Origin: Plotosus lineatus
Taxonomy: Eukaryota > Chordata > Actinopteri > Siluriformes > Plotosidae
NCBI GenBank assembly: GCA_024760905.1
Contig: CM045733.1
Coordinates: forward strand, 21,452,501 to 21,516,500
Length of the DNA stretch: 64,000 nt
Reading direction: 5' to 3'
The translations under genes were made by a program, and so were the position numbers. Positions within the stretch are counted from its first letter, which is position 1; every line of letters begins with the position of its first letter. Shown here piece after piece: positions 1 through 45,029 of the stretch. Below the pieces are notes generated by a model. That model saw only the letters and a list, made by a program, of their open reading frames with translations. It ran no database searches and was not told where the DNA came from.

Positions 1-262
1 CACTGTCCCCCCCAGTGCAGCTAACTGGGTTATCAAAGGCGGGCCATGTCTCTCACTGTCTATGGTCTATGAGAACCATTGCTGACTTGCGTAAAGAGTA
101 GGCTGCAAATCCATTAGCGTGTTTCTGTCCCATGCTAAAAAGGGTTGTGACAGGAAGGGCATCCGACGTAAAAAACCTCTGCCAAATCAAATTTGCGAAT
201 CAGATGATCCGCTGCGGCGACTCCTGAGAAAAGGGAAAACGCTGAAAAGAAAAAGTATCTGA
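1..262 (+). mobile_element. SINE family A (LINE-tailed), 5' end outside window
   Basis: Body cagctaactgggttatcaaa, the caggaagggcatccgacgta block and tail gatgatccgctgcggcgact. The tRNA-like head is cut off by the window edge. Confidence 0.8.
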
Positions 263-765
263 TTTATGGAAAAATTTCAATCAACGTCAATCAGGCTTCT
301 TCACATGGTATATAAAAATGTGTTGGGGTCTTTATTGTGCAACAAGCCATTTGTTGTGCTAAACTAAGAATCTTTACACATTTAATTTGCAGTTGTATTT
401 TATATATTTATTAATAGTCCAATAACTTTTTTCCCTCACTTCACCTTTATTAGTGTGCATCAGCATTGTGTTTGTATATAAAATGCAAAATATTGAACTA
501 TTTTCCTTTAAACTGCTTTCTTTGGAAATCCATTTTTTGTTCTTTTTCCATTGTATTAAACGATTAATTAGACTAAGAACTTAATTTCATTTTCTGCACT
601 ATTTAATCCTGTGTGGGTTTTTAAGGGTCAAGAGGAGACTGAAGCTCATCCCAGGTGACTCTGGGCAAAGGCAGGATACACCCTAAACAGCTCCTCAGGG
701 AAATGAAATAACAATGCTCTTTACATTATTTGAAATAGAAAAATATTAAATTAAACAAAAGCTGA

Positions 766-1005
766 ATGATGGTGTAGTAGTTCTCATGTCTGCTTTACTT
801 CAAGGAGGTCCTAGGTTCAAGTCTCCCCTGTGTTTGTGTGAGTTTCCTCTGGGTACTGTTTTGTCCCACAGTACAAAAATATGCACATTAGTTTAATTGG
901 CTGTTCCAAATTGATCATGTGTGTGTGTGTGAGTTGGGGGGATCTGTGATGGATTATCAAGTTATTCAGGGTGTACAATGCCTTTGCACAGAGTTGGCCT
1001 ACACA
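766..1005 (+). mobile_element. SINE family B, degraded
   Basis: Head with tggtgtagtagttctcatg and B-box-like ggttcaagtctc, then gtgtgagtttcctctgggta, typical of the fish tRNA-headed SINE with an L2-like tail. A matching tail fragment in reverse lies just upstream at 600-700. Confidence 0.6.
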
Positions 1006-1024
1006 AGTTCTAGCCTACCTAATA

Positions 1025-1993
1025 CAGTTGGCCCTCTACTTACGAAAACCTCTGAATACGAAAAATCCAGGTTACGAAAAATATTTTCCTAAATTTTCGT
1101 CCTCTGCATATGAAACAACCTCTTCTTACGAAAAGCACCAAATGCGCCATTCAAAAATTCAAACGCGCCATTCAAACAATGCGTGAGTTGCTCTCTCATT
1201 GGCTGTCTCCCAACATCCTGCCCTACTGACCTCCCATTGGCCAGGATGGAGCTGAACTGTACCTATTCCTGTACCCATACTTCCTGTTTGTCACATGCGT
1301 GAAGGAGAGTTGAACAGGACTGTTGGCTCGTGAGGTTTTATGAGAGTGATCATTGCAGCGTTATATTTCATTATCCATCATGGACCCCAAGAAAGTGATT
1401 CCTGGTGACACCGAAAAGAAGAAGCAGGCTCCGTTATCAATCAAAGTGAAGCAGGAGATAATAAAAAAATACGAAAGTGGGATGCGGTTGAGCGAAATTG
1501 CAAAGGAGTATGGCTGAAACCCCTCTACAATCAGGACGATATTGTGGCAGAAGGAGACCTTAAAAGCGGCGATACAGTGATGTAGGCGATTATTTGAGAA
1601 CGATATTGAAGCAGAAGGAGACATTAAAAGCAGAAAGACAGTGGCGGAGGTGATTATTTCTGAAAAAGAAACCGCCATATTTAAGGATCTTGTGAAGGAG
1701 GTTGGGGGTGAGAGTTCTTCAAACCACTAACCCGCAGACTTTAAAACACCGCATGGGTGGTTCGAGAGATTTTAAAAATGGTAAATAATTTTATTTTACT
1801 TTAACACATATTTCATACATATTTCATACAAAATTTGTGTACTTTTATCATTTTTAAAGGGTTTATCGAGTAGTCTTGGGAGCCTTGGAACGAATCACGC
1901 GTTTTACATGTAAAATGCACCCGTACTTACGAAAACTCCAAGTTACGAACAAGGCGCTGGAACGGATTAATTTCGTAAGTAGAGGGCCGACTG
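1025..1993 (+). mobile_element. Tigger-like element 1 with N-terminal transposase remnant
   Basis: Terminal repeats cagttggccctctacttac and its near-perfect inverse lie between TA at 1023-1024 and TA at 1994-1995. Inside, 1380-1545 reads MDPKKVIPGDTEKK, IKVKQEIIKKYESGMRLSEI and AKEYG-stop-NPSTIRTIL, the CENP-B/pogo-type HTH at the start of Tigger transposases. The catalytic domain is deleted. Confidence 0.85.
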
Positions 1994-1999
1994 TACCAT

Positions 2000-2620
2000 A
2001 ATAAAAGTTAAAATTGCTTGCACATTGGATGGATGAAAGTAAAACAACCAGTATAAATTAGTCAGTAATCCAGTAGATTAAATAATAAAATGAATAAGGA
2101 GATTGTTATAGAAATTATAAGGAAATCCTATCTTATAAGAGAAAAAAACATCAACTGAGTGCTGTTATAGGAAAGTAATCACCGGCAGAGTAAAGTTTTG
2201 CAAGAAGAGGTACAGTTACAAACCCAAACTTGATGTCACAATAACCTCACATACTGGCATATTTAAATAAATGTTTCCTGTTCTACCCCAGCAATGTGCC
2301 AGAAGTTATATTTTATACAAGTACTACTTTTTTAATCGGTGTATAATTAGATTTAATGTAACAGAACATCCTAGAAATATATGAATCTGTGTATTACTAG
2401 CCTCACATTTCAGGAAAAATGGATAACCAAGTAACCATCAGTATTGCCACTAATTATTCATAATAGTTTGTTTTAAACGCTTTATAGAATACAGGTTAAA
2501 AGTTTTAGAAGCCCCATTTTTTTCCAGTTTTACTGAAATGTAAGCAGTTCAATCCAGTGAATTGCCTGAAAAGGAATAAAGGTCAGTGGTCTATCAAAAC
2601 TACCTGTGAAGAAAAGAAGC
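2000..2620. other. AT-rich stretch without recognised features
   Basis: No exon, repeat family or coding trace recognised; presumably upstream lsp1 intron or flank. Confidence 0.6.
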
Positions 2621-2629
2621 GGACATTCG

Positions 2630-2710
2630 GATTCAAATCATGGAATGGCCCCAGCATGGTTTTAAGACTTAAATCCCATCGACCTCTGGGATGAGGTCAA
2701 TGTATAATAT
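2630..2710 (+). mobile_element. Tc1 transposase relic (sense)
   Basis: Reads PAW(F)-stop-DLNPIDLWDEVN, a decayed form of the Tc1 SPDLNPIENLW catalytic motif. Ends cannot be defined. Confidence 0.5.
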
Positions 2711-2929
2711 ATATTTTTCTATATCCTGACTTTGATTAAGAAAGTGTTTTTCCTATTTAGCTAACTTTTGGCCATGCAGTAACCGTACTGACATGAACTA
2801 CCGCTGCTTTTTCAGGTTTTTAATAAAATGTATGCAGTATGCAGACACTAAGTCTGTGTAAGTCTGTAATTAAAGAATAGAACTTAAAACATAGGTAGTA
2901 AATAAGAAGTTGTGGATTTGTTCTCTAAC

Positions 2930-3250
2930 ATTTCAATTGCAAATTTTGGCTCATCGCTGTCACCTCCTTTTGCAGATATTCCAGCTGAACACACTCATGC
3001 TATTCCTTCCATGATGGAAATCCAAATTTTTTTTGTGGACGTTTCTTTCAAACACTGTTGCAGAAGTTCCTATAAATAAGTTGCACTTCTTGGTTGCTTT
3101 TGTCCCTTCTGTTCACTTCATCCCAGATCAGCTTGATGAGGTTTAAGTCTGGAGACAATGCTGGGGCCGTTCAATGATTTGAATCCTAACGCCCTCTTCT
3201 TTTCTTCTCAGGTAGTTCTGATATACTGCTCCCCTTTATTCCTGTTCATG
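2930..3250 (-). mobile_element. Tc1 transposase relic (antisense)
   Basis: On the minus strand, 3183-3110 reads PALSPDLNLIKLIWDEVN, again the SPDLNPIENLW motif with Glu replaced by Lys. Surrounding sequence continues the homology but no terminal repeats are left. Confidence 0.6.
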
Positions 3251-3757
3251 CCGTTCCCTAGATTGAACTACTTATATTTGTATTACACTGGAAAAAATGG
3301 GGGCGTACTAAATAATTTATTAGAATACACTTCCAGTCAAAAGTTGAAGTTAATGCAATTAAAATATTATTATTTATTAAAATGATTGTGCAGCCGAATT
3401 ATTAATACTTTTTTATCCAAACATTTAAAACTAAAAGGTGACAATCTTTGCCCCAAAACCTTCCCTTATCCATGCACCAGTGTGATCCCACAGTGTGTCC
3501 ACAACAATCTGCTGTCTTTATCAAACTGCCCACAGTCCTCAATAAAGTCACGGCCTTTTCTGCATGGTCATGTTTCAATATCAATGAAATGTCTTCACAG
3601 ATTGGAAGCAGTGTGTTGCATGACAAGAGTGTATGCGTGTGTGCTCATTTCACCTGCTCGCTGTCTCACACTTTCTTCCCTGAGTGACCCTGAGCAGCTT
3701 TACCTTACAGCGAGCATAGGTTGTCTTATGTTCTGAGTCGAATCTCTCTGTCGGCAG

Positions 3758-36487
<32,730 letters not shown>

Positions 36488-37935
36488 CCTTTCCAAGAAG
36501 CCACAGAACCAGGGACCAAACGAAAGCAACATATTACGTTCACATGCATGTACTTGTACCAAAAATATTCTTCAGTGTTTTTATGACCCAGACATATGTC
36601 AAAGATGAGGTAGAGTTAAAAGAAAGTCTTATATTTCCATCCAATCAAAAGTCTCCAGACCGCATGGTCCTGATTACAGAGCAGTATTTCATATGAAACC
36701 ACTTTAATGATGTAAAATGTGGACATTCTTATCAACTGAAAACACTGAGCAGTTCTAAAATGACACACTGCCTTTAGATGGATTAGACATATTTAAATAC
36801 CTTGCATAATTTCATTCATAATTTTTAAACAGCTTATAATGTGCTGCTTTTTTAGAATCTCTTCTCTGCTAGTCACCCTTCACACCATTTAATTTATAAT
36901 TAAAGCAAAGCTTGACATATACATATTTTATTCATGTTCACTAGTCCAGGGCAAGATATGGGCACCCATAGAGTAGTGTATTTTTTACTTTTTCTTTTTT
37001 TTTTTTTTGTCAAAGTGACACATTTTTAATAGTGAAACTATGGTCTTAATAATATATGTTAGCACATATTGTATGTTTTGTAATTAACTATATTTTGTAT
37101 GTTGCCACTTTATATTAAATGGACTTTGTTGCTTCTGCTCTCAATATTAAGATCGGAATACAGCCATTATAAACACTCCTAATTATTACAGTATTTTCTT
37201 TTATTCATTTTTACTTTCAGTTCTTTTTAATCAGTATATTAAACATAAATATCTGATATAAATATATATCAGATGGGCATACACACTTCACTCTGAACTC
37301 AATAAAGGGCACATAAAATTTAAGAAAAAGATTTTCACAAACATTTCTCTGCGTATTATGCTTGCTTCAGTTGCCATTATCATTTTAAATCTATGTTCAC
37401 TATGTAAAAGGACAGATGGCTCAAAGCCATTACTGCGGACCAATTAATGTTGTGTTTTGTTTCTTTTTTTTTTCTTTTTTTAACACTTCATTTAAAGTAG
37501 AGTACTAGATTGATCTAGTTGTCAGCAGTTTAATTGGGCTCTAGTATGTGCTGGCGGGCAGATGGACAGTGGCTTCTTGAATCAGCAGGTTTCATTGGTT
37601 GATGATTTTGTGACTGATGGCGTAAGTGTTTGTGGCTTCTGTTGTGTTGTTGAGGTTGGTTTCCTCCAATTTAGTATTTTGGTTCATGTTTTAAAATGTG
37701 AAAACGTCTGCGTTGTGGTCTTTGACAATCAATTAAAAGACAATATTGTACTCTATATATTCCATAATGAACCTTGACTGTATTGGGGTATTTCTCTTCA
37801 AATCATTCCAACTTTAATTCTGTACCGTTTAACACTCTGACCATTTATTATAATCAAGTTTCACACAGGGAATCTTTTTAAATATTGTATCATTGACTCA
37901 AAACAGGAATAAAAAAAAATCAAAGTAAACAAATC
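36488..37935 (+). other. lsp1: probable lsp1 3' UTR
   Basis: AT-rich sequence without recognisable transposons follows the tentative stop. AATAAA occurs at 37301-37306 and again at 37908-37913; the latter is followed within 50 bases by a T/G-rich stretch (gtgtcttttttgtatg). Neither site can be proved from sequence alone. Confidence 0.4.
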
Positions 37936-38214
37936 ATGCTGTGTCTTTTTTGTATGTAATATCTGTAGGGCTTCTTAAAAAAACAAAAAGAAAAGAAAAA
38001 TCCTTCCCTGTGTGTGTGTCCAGTATTCTGACCGCAAGTAAGATACCATGCTAAACTTGTATCACTTTTTGATTGTCACATGTACCACTCCCCTCAAATC
38101 CTAACAATAGACCCACTGTAACTGTCAAATCAGAGGGCAACATGCAGGTCACATGGGCACACAGGTCTGCATTTTGTTAGTGGCTTTAAGTGTGTGCTGC
38201 CTATTGTGTCCTGG

Positions 38215-38257
38215 ACCCTTGAGAATAAGATCATCTCTGTCCTTGTAGACATCTCAG
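38215..38257 (+). promoter_or_regulatory. candidate tnnt3 non-coding first exon and core promoter
   Basis: The coding exon at 41246 is preceded by a splice acceptor (ctctatcag at 41232), so an upstream non-coding exon must exist. A stretch ending acatctcag with a perfect donor gtaaga lies at 38249-38263. A TATA-like ctttaag sits at 38184-38190, about 30 bases upstream of the assumed start. Two CACATG E-boxes are nearby (about 38078 and 38150). Placement is inference. Confidence 0.3.
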
Positions 38258-38259
38258 GT

Positions 38260-39350
38260 AAGAGGCAGAAAGATATTCTTTTCATTATGATGAATCCCAG
38301 ACTGGTTTAAAATGTCTCGGACTGTGTCTCTGTCTGATCGTCATGTAAACAGAACTTCAGCTGCATGCATACTTGGCTTGTGTTTGATAGCTGTTTTGTA
38401 AAATGTCGAAAAAGCTTTGCAAAATTGGTGACAACCAAGGCCAGAATTTTAGCTCTGTATTGCAACCCAATTCAAGTAGCCAGCATGGCTGTGGGCTGAT
38501 CTCTGACGAGACCAGCATGCTTTGGGGTTTTTACTTAATGCTGTTTAATGCAGGAATTATTTACACCATTCCTACTGCTAGCAGTCCTGTGATATTCCAG
38601 TTCTTCCACTAGGGCAGAAGTGGCTTAGTAAAGTCTAACTTTTCTAATACCTCTGAGCGATAGTTAATCTCATGTAAAGACAGGTCGGATTATGATCAAG
38701 TTATTGTGCTGTAATATTAGACACGCATTACTAATAGCATTCCTTTTTGCTTACGATATTCAGTTTCTCACTGAACTTCCAATGAGGGCAAAAATGAACA
38801 TTTCACAGTACAGTATTTTAATACAACATCTTAAAGTATGATGAGACTTTCAGCATAACCAGCTCACTGGAACATAATCATCTTATGAAAGGTTAGTTAA
38901 TAAAAACAATAGTATATATGGCATAATTTAGATATATAAAAGATAGTAGTGGGTGTGGGGGGGTCTATGTATACTGATCTGAGCAAACCGTGTATGTTTC
39001 AAAAATAGATGACAAGGACACCATTGATTTACTGTGCAAACGAGGGGGAGGTTTAGATGAGATCAGCCAAGTTCATTGTTCTCAGGAGCAAATAGCACCT
39101 GTTCCAAACCATAGTTTATTATTCTTAAAAATAACCCCTTCTCATTACCCTCACAACACCTCTCTGATACTTTTTCACAGCCTGCTGATTTACTTCCGGC
39201 GGTATTATTTCAGACTTAATATGCAGCCATATCACTTTTAAAACCACAAACTTTTCTTTTGGAGGGATTATTAAACTTAAGAAGGTGAATAATGGTGGTA
39301 ATGCAATAGTACTTTACAATGTACTTTAAACTGATTATACTAGTACATAC
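38260..39350. other. upstream region or first intron of tnnt3
   Basis: AT-rich, no mobile element recognised before the Tc1 copy. Confidence 0.5.
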
Positions 39351-39354
39351 GATA

Positions 39355-40888
39355 CAGTGGTATGAAAAAGTATCTCAACCTTTTGGAATTTCTCACATTT
39401 TTGCATAAAATCACCATCAAATGTAATCTGATCTTTGTCAAAATCACACAGATGAAAAAACAGCGTCTGCTTTAATTAAAACCACCCAAACATTTATAGG
39501 TTTTCATATTTTAATGAGGATAGCATGCAAACAATGGCAGAAGGGGGATGAATAAGTAACTGAACCATCACATTTAATATTTTGTGCCCCCCCCCCCCCC
39601 TTTGGCAGCAATAACTTCAACCAGACGCTTCCTGTAGCTGCAGATCAGTCTGGCACATCGATCAGGACTAATCTTGGCCAATTCTTCTTTACAAAACTGC
39701 TGTAGTTCAGTCAGATTCCTGGGATGTCTGGCATGAATCGCTGTCTTGAGGTGATGCCACAGCATCTCAATGGGTTTCAAGTCTGGACTTTGACTTGGCC
39801 ACTCCAGAACGTGTATTTTGTTCTTCTGAAACCATTCTGAAGTTGATTTACTTCTGTGTTTTGGATCATTGTCTTGTTGCAGCATCCATCCTCTTTTTAG
39901 CTTCAACTGTCTGACAGACGGCCTCAGGTTTTCCTGCAAAACATCCTGATAAACTTTTGAATTCATTTTTTCATTAACGATTGCAAGTTGTCCAGGCCCT
40001 GAGGCAGCAAAACAGCCCCAAACCATGATGCACCCTCCACCATGCTTCACGGTGGGGATGAGGTGTTGATGTTTGTGAGCTGTTCCATTTTTCCTCCACA
40101 CATGACATTGTGTGTTCCTCCCAAACAATTCAACTTTTTTTGCCAAAAAATTTGCCAAAACTTCTGTGGAGTGTCCAAGTACCTTTTTGCGAACATTAAA
40201 CAAGCAACAATGTTTTGTAAGACAGCAGTGGCTTCCTCCTTGGAGTCCTCCCATGAACACCATTCTTGGCCATTGTTTTACATATAGTTGATGTGTGCAC
40301 AGAGATATTGGACTGTGCCAGTGATTTCTGGAAGTCTTTAGCAGATACTCTAGGGTTTTTTTGAGTATTCTGCGCTGAACTCTTGGCATCATCTTTGGTG
40401 GACGGCCACTCCTTGGGAGAGAAGCAACAGTGCCAAACTCTCTCCATTTGTAGACAACTTCTCTGACTGTTGATTGATGAACATCCAGACTGTTAGAGAT
40501 GGTTTTGTATCCTTTCCCAGCTTTATACACATTAACAATTCTTGATCGCAGGTGTTCAGACAGCTCTTTTGAGTGAGCCATGGTCACATCAGACAATGTT
40601 TCTCATTAAGACGATTCTTACCAGGTGTGTGTTTTATAGTGGGCAGGGCAGCTTTAAGCCACTCATCAGTGATTGGGCACACACCTGACTTAAATTGTTT
40701 GGTAAAAATTGGTTTCAATTGCTCTTTAAGTCTCCTTAGGCAGAGGGTTCAGTTACTTATTCCTCCCCCTTCTGTCATTGTTTGCATGCTATCCTCATTA
40801 AAATATGAAAACCTATAAATGTTTGGGTGGTTTTAGTTAAAGCAGACACTGTTTTTTCATCTCCGTGATTTTGACAAAGATCAGATCA
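39355..40888 (-). mobile_element. Tc1-like DNA transposon with truncated right end
   Basis: About 150 bp of inverted repeat is recognisable on both sides (left 39355-39560 with cagtggtatgaaaaagtat; right 40735-40888). The left repeat starts right after TA at 39353. The right repeat breaks off at gatcagatcac, lacking the outermost 60-70 bases including the terminal CAGTG. It lies between the candidate first exon and start exon of tnnt3. Confidence 0.85.
39574..40596 (-). pseudogene. Tc1-like transposase, open but probably dead
   Basis: 340 codons. N-terminal HTH pair (SKELSEHLRSRIVNVYKAGK, GYKTISNSLDVHQSTVREVV, then SGRPPK), and catalytic motifs MLQQDNDPKH (second Asp) and SQSPDLKPIEMLWHHLK (Glu). 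The usual WSDETKxELFG carrying the first Asp is replaced by NFLAKKVELFG, so one of the three catalytic acids is missing. A stretch before it is scrambled, and the C-terminus reads through a poly-C tract as GGGGG. Confidence 0.8.
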
Positions 40889-40984
40889 CTGTACATCTGC
40901 GAGAAGAAGTGCAACTGTTGCCGGAAAGATCTGAACTACTTTGCATTCTTTCCAAAATGAGCAATTAAACATATATAGATTATT

Positions 40985-41095
40985 GGTAGGTAAGGTAAAG
41001 TCTGTTGGGTTTTTACACCCAAGCCTAGTGGCTCATCAGGCCGGTGCTTATCCCCGGTTTCTGTAATGTGAAGCGACCAGTAGTTCAACAAAACC
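40985..41095. repeat. unclassified repeat fragment
   Basis: aggtaaagtctgttgggttt, gcctagtggctcatcaggcc, gtgcttatccccggtttct. Looks like a dispersed repeat; identity unknown. Confidence 0.35.
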
Positions 41096-41232
41096 ATTTA
41101 TATTATATAAAGATTATTGGATTATCTATAAAATAGGTACACATCCAATCATCCAAAAAAAACAAACATTTAAAAAAAATAATGAGTATGTTTTGAATGT
41201 TTATGTAAATGATTGGTATCTCACTCTATCAG

Positions 41233-41283
41233 GAACTGTGTAGCCATGGCTGATACAGAGGAAGTGATGGAGGAGGAAGTACT
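41233..41283 (+). CDS. tnnt3: tnnt3 start exon (ATG at 41246)
   Basis: Acceptor actctatcag. Thirteen untranslated bases precede the ATG in a good context (gtagccATGG). It reads [12 protein letters not shown] plus two bases of the next codon, donor gtacgt. An earlier GT at 41279 would break the frame with the next exon, so the later donor is chosen. Confidence 0.8.
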
Positions 41284-43193
41284 GTACGTATCATCCCACT
41301 GATACATCTTTCCAATAATTTTAGTTCCTTCTGTAATGTTGACTGCATGACTTCTCTTTCTGTGTATATGTTGTGCTTTGATTCCATAGGGAAGAAGGTA
41401 AGATCGCCGAAAAGGTCACTCTCCTTTTTATCTTGCCTATTAATTAGCATTTATTTATCTATTAATTAGTTAATATTCATGTATGAAGGTGAATTGGTCC
41501 CTTTTGAAGCTGCAAATTGATGCAGCTGTAAATTCTTTTTTATAATCATAGGTTGTAGAAATAGTGTATGTAGTGTGAACATACAGTAGATTCACTCTCT
41601 GTCTCAATCATTTGCCAAACTATTTAGTCCTATTAAGGCCGCAGGGATGCTGGAGCCTGTCTCAGCCAATACTTGGTGAAAATCATCAGACACATGGCTA
41701 TTCACATCTGGGGGCAATCTGAACAGTGGGAGGGAACCGGAGTACCCGGGGGTAACCCATGGAAGTATAGAAAGAAAATGCAATCTCCACACACAAAAGC
41801 CTGAGCCCCGGGATTCTAACCCACGTCCATCATGCTGCGAGGCGGAAATTTAAACCCCTGCACCACCCTGCCTTTGTATACCAAAATATAGGATCTAACA
41901 AGCTTCTGTAGCATCAAGCAACTAAGAGTTCGACTCTAGTACCCAGTATTTTTCTTACGGGTACCCAGTTATACTACTGGGTGGACAGAGGCACACTTGT
42001 GGTTAAGACCTTGCTCAGGGGTCTTAGCATGGAATTCAAACCCACAAATTCTTAATCATGATTTCAGCACAGGAACCACTACTACACCACCGAACCCAAT
42101 GATATAGATTCAATAGATTACTAATTCCTTGAAAAAATGTACAGATTTTGCAAAGAAATAAGGTTAAGAGTTCTTGGCTTCATAACTTTGTATTTCTGTT
42201 CAAACTGATGAACACTTAATTGTTAGTTACTGTTTTTTCATGTCTAACTCTGTGCCTTATCTAGATGTTGTATGATCAAAGATATATCTTCTTCTTTTTT
42301 CCTTTCGGCTTTTCCCTTCAGGGGTTGCCACAGCGAATCATCTGCCTCCATCTCACCCTATCCTTTGCATTTTTTTTCTCTTACACCAACTACCTTCATG
42401 TCCTCCTTCACCACATCCATAAATCTTCTCTTTGGTCTTCCTCTGGGCCTTCTGCCTGGTAGTTCCAACCTCAGCATCCTACTACCAATATACTCACTAT
42501 CCCTCCTCTGTACATGTCCAAACCATCTCAATCTAGCCTCTTTGATCTTGTCTCCAAAACGTCTTACATGTGCTGTCCCTCTGGTGTACTCATTCCTGAT
42601 CCTATCCATCCTCGTTACTCCCAAAGAGAACCTCAACATTTTCATCTCTGCTTCCTCCAGCTCTGCCTCCTGTCTTTTCCCCAGTGCCGCTGTTTCTAAA
42701 CCATACAACATCGCTGGCCTCATCACCATCTTGTACACTTTTCCTTTCATTCTTGCCGATACCTTCCTATCACACATCACACCGGACACTTTTCTCCAAC
42801 CATTCCAACCAGCCTGCACACGCTTCTTCACCTCTTTTCCAAACTCTCCATTGCTCTGGATTGTTGAGCCTAAGTACTTAAAATCCTCCACCTTCCTTAT
42901 CTCTGCTCCCTGTAATCTCACCGTTCCTGTTGGGTCCTTGTCATTCACACACATGTATTCTGTCTTACTGAGGCTAACCTTCACTCCCCTCCTTTCCAGG
43001 GCATACCTCCACCTGTCTAAATTTTCCTGCACTTGTTCTCTGCTCTCACTACAGATCACAATGTCATCCGCAAACATCATAGTCCACAGATATTCTTGTC
43101 TAACCTCGTCTGTCAGCCTATCCATCACCATAGCAAACAAGAAGGGGCTCAGAGCTGATCCTTGATGCAGTCCTACCTCCACCTTGAACTCTT

Positions 43194-43226
<33 letters not shown>

Positions 43227-44669
43227 CACAGTATCACTACAGTAGCTCCAGAATTATTGTCATCTTTTCAAAACACTTGTGGGGCACAGGGACATGGACA
43301 ACTACTAGTACTTACCCATCACTGTTCCAGCACCTGCAATTTCTAGGCAGTCTCTTATCCAAGTCCTACCCTGCTTAGCTTTCATGATTATACAGGATTA
43401 TAGAAATCACAGGGTTCATGAGAGAGACACAAGCAGTAGTTGCCAGAAATTATCAAGGCCCTTTATTCCTGGATTTACACTGGAGCACAATGTCCACAAT
43501 CTCCATAATTTACGCAGCTCATGGTGAGTATAAGGGGTTATGATGATCTCAAGGGAACTTGGTGGACTCGTGATGATCATGCTGATTGTGGAAAAAAATT
43601 TGATTGCCAAAAATTTTGTGTCAATAATTAGACTGTATCACAATTTGATTCCAATTGTGATAGAATGTGGGAATCATAGTAGAGTGCAGTAGAGCTTAAC
43701 AGACCTTAATAGAGCTTAAAAGACCCTGCCATTGTATGGGATCTTGATGAACTTGGAAACTTGATGTGCCATCCTTCAAGTTTCATCTCTTGGATGCACG
43801 ATGCCTTCTTTTCAAACGTTCCATCATTCTCTTAAATCATAGCCTTTCATGCTTTTATTTGAATGATGTAGATTGTGGACATCGTGCCCCAATGTAAACC
43901 CAGGGTTAATATTGCTGCATGCCGCTTGGCAACCCTCAGACCAGTTTTCATCTTGTCATTTTATCAGTTTTTCAGGGACATCCAGTTCTTTCTACTGTGC
44001 CACTCTGTTGATGACTGACTTCAATTTGATCATGTCTAATGCCTTGGAAAAAAGTTGTCCTCTTTTCCTACCTGACACATTTTAACAGCGATATCTCTTT
44101 GATACTTTGAGCTTTGTAGACTTTTTATATCCCCTGTATATCCGTGTCCACATAGAAGTGAGCTTTTGATATTCTCATCCCATTCACTGACTCAAGTTAC
44201 ACTCATGGGCTGAAAATACGAAGAGATTGCTTACTTAGTGTGTCTCGGAGTGTCTTAGATTCCACTATATTCTCCTCTCATTTCATTCATCAGTATTATT
44301 ATAGCTATTCTGGATGTAAAGCCTTGCTTTAATACTTACATTTAGCTCCTATTTTCAAAATGAAAAGCAAATTACCAGATATATGATACATTTACCAATC
44401 TTTACCAATTTATGTACACTCAGTTGAGGAGGAAATCATTGAAGAAGGTAAAGCTTTGGTTCAGTGTTGACTTGCTGTGAGCTGCATGCTTGTATTCACG
44501 CTGTTAACACTAGTGACGTGGTGTAAGGTTAGCACTGGTTCATATAACATACCCTTGTTTTGTATACACGCATACACAACCCCCATGTTGTCCCTGTCAT
44601 AATATCGGATTTAGCTCCTGCTATATACTCTTTCCTGTTCAGTTTGCTAATAGTGAAATTTTAATGTAG

Positions 44670-44721
<52 letters not shown>

Positions 44722-44995
44722 TTTCATGTAGACTAACACTGCATCAGATATTTTCATCTCATTTACTGAACTGCTTAAACCTATTAGGGTGGTTGGAGCC
44801 TAACTCAGGGAACACTGGGCAAAGGCAGGGTGCACCCTGAGCAGCTCTGTGGTGATATTGCATGATGAAAATGATGAAAATGATGAAAATGGTGACACAG
44901 ACCTTGGTAGTCATTGTATATTTTCTTGTGACAAAAGTTAGAAAAGGCCCTTTAGTAGTGAGCGTTATTTGATTTATTCTAAACTGTGTTTATTC

Positions 44996-45029
<34 letters not shown>

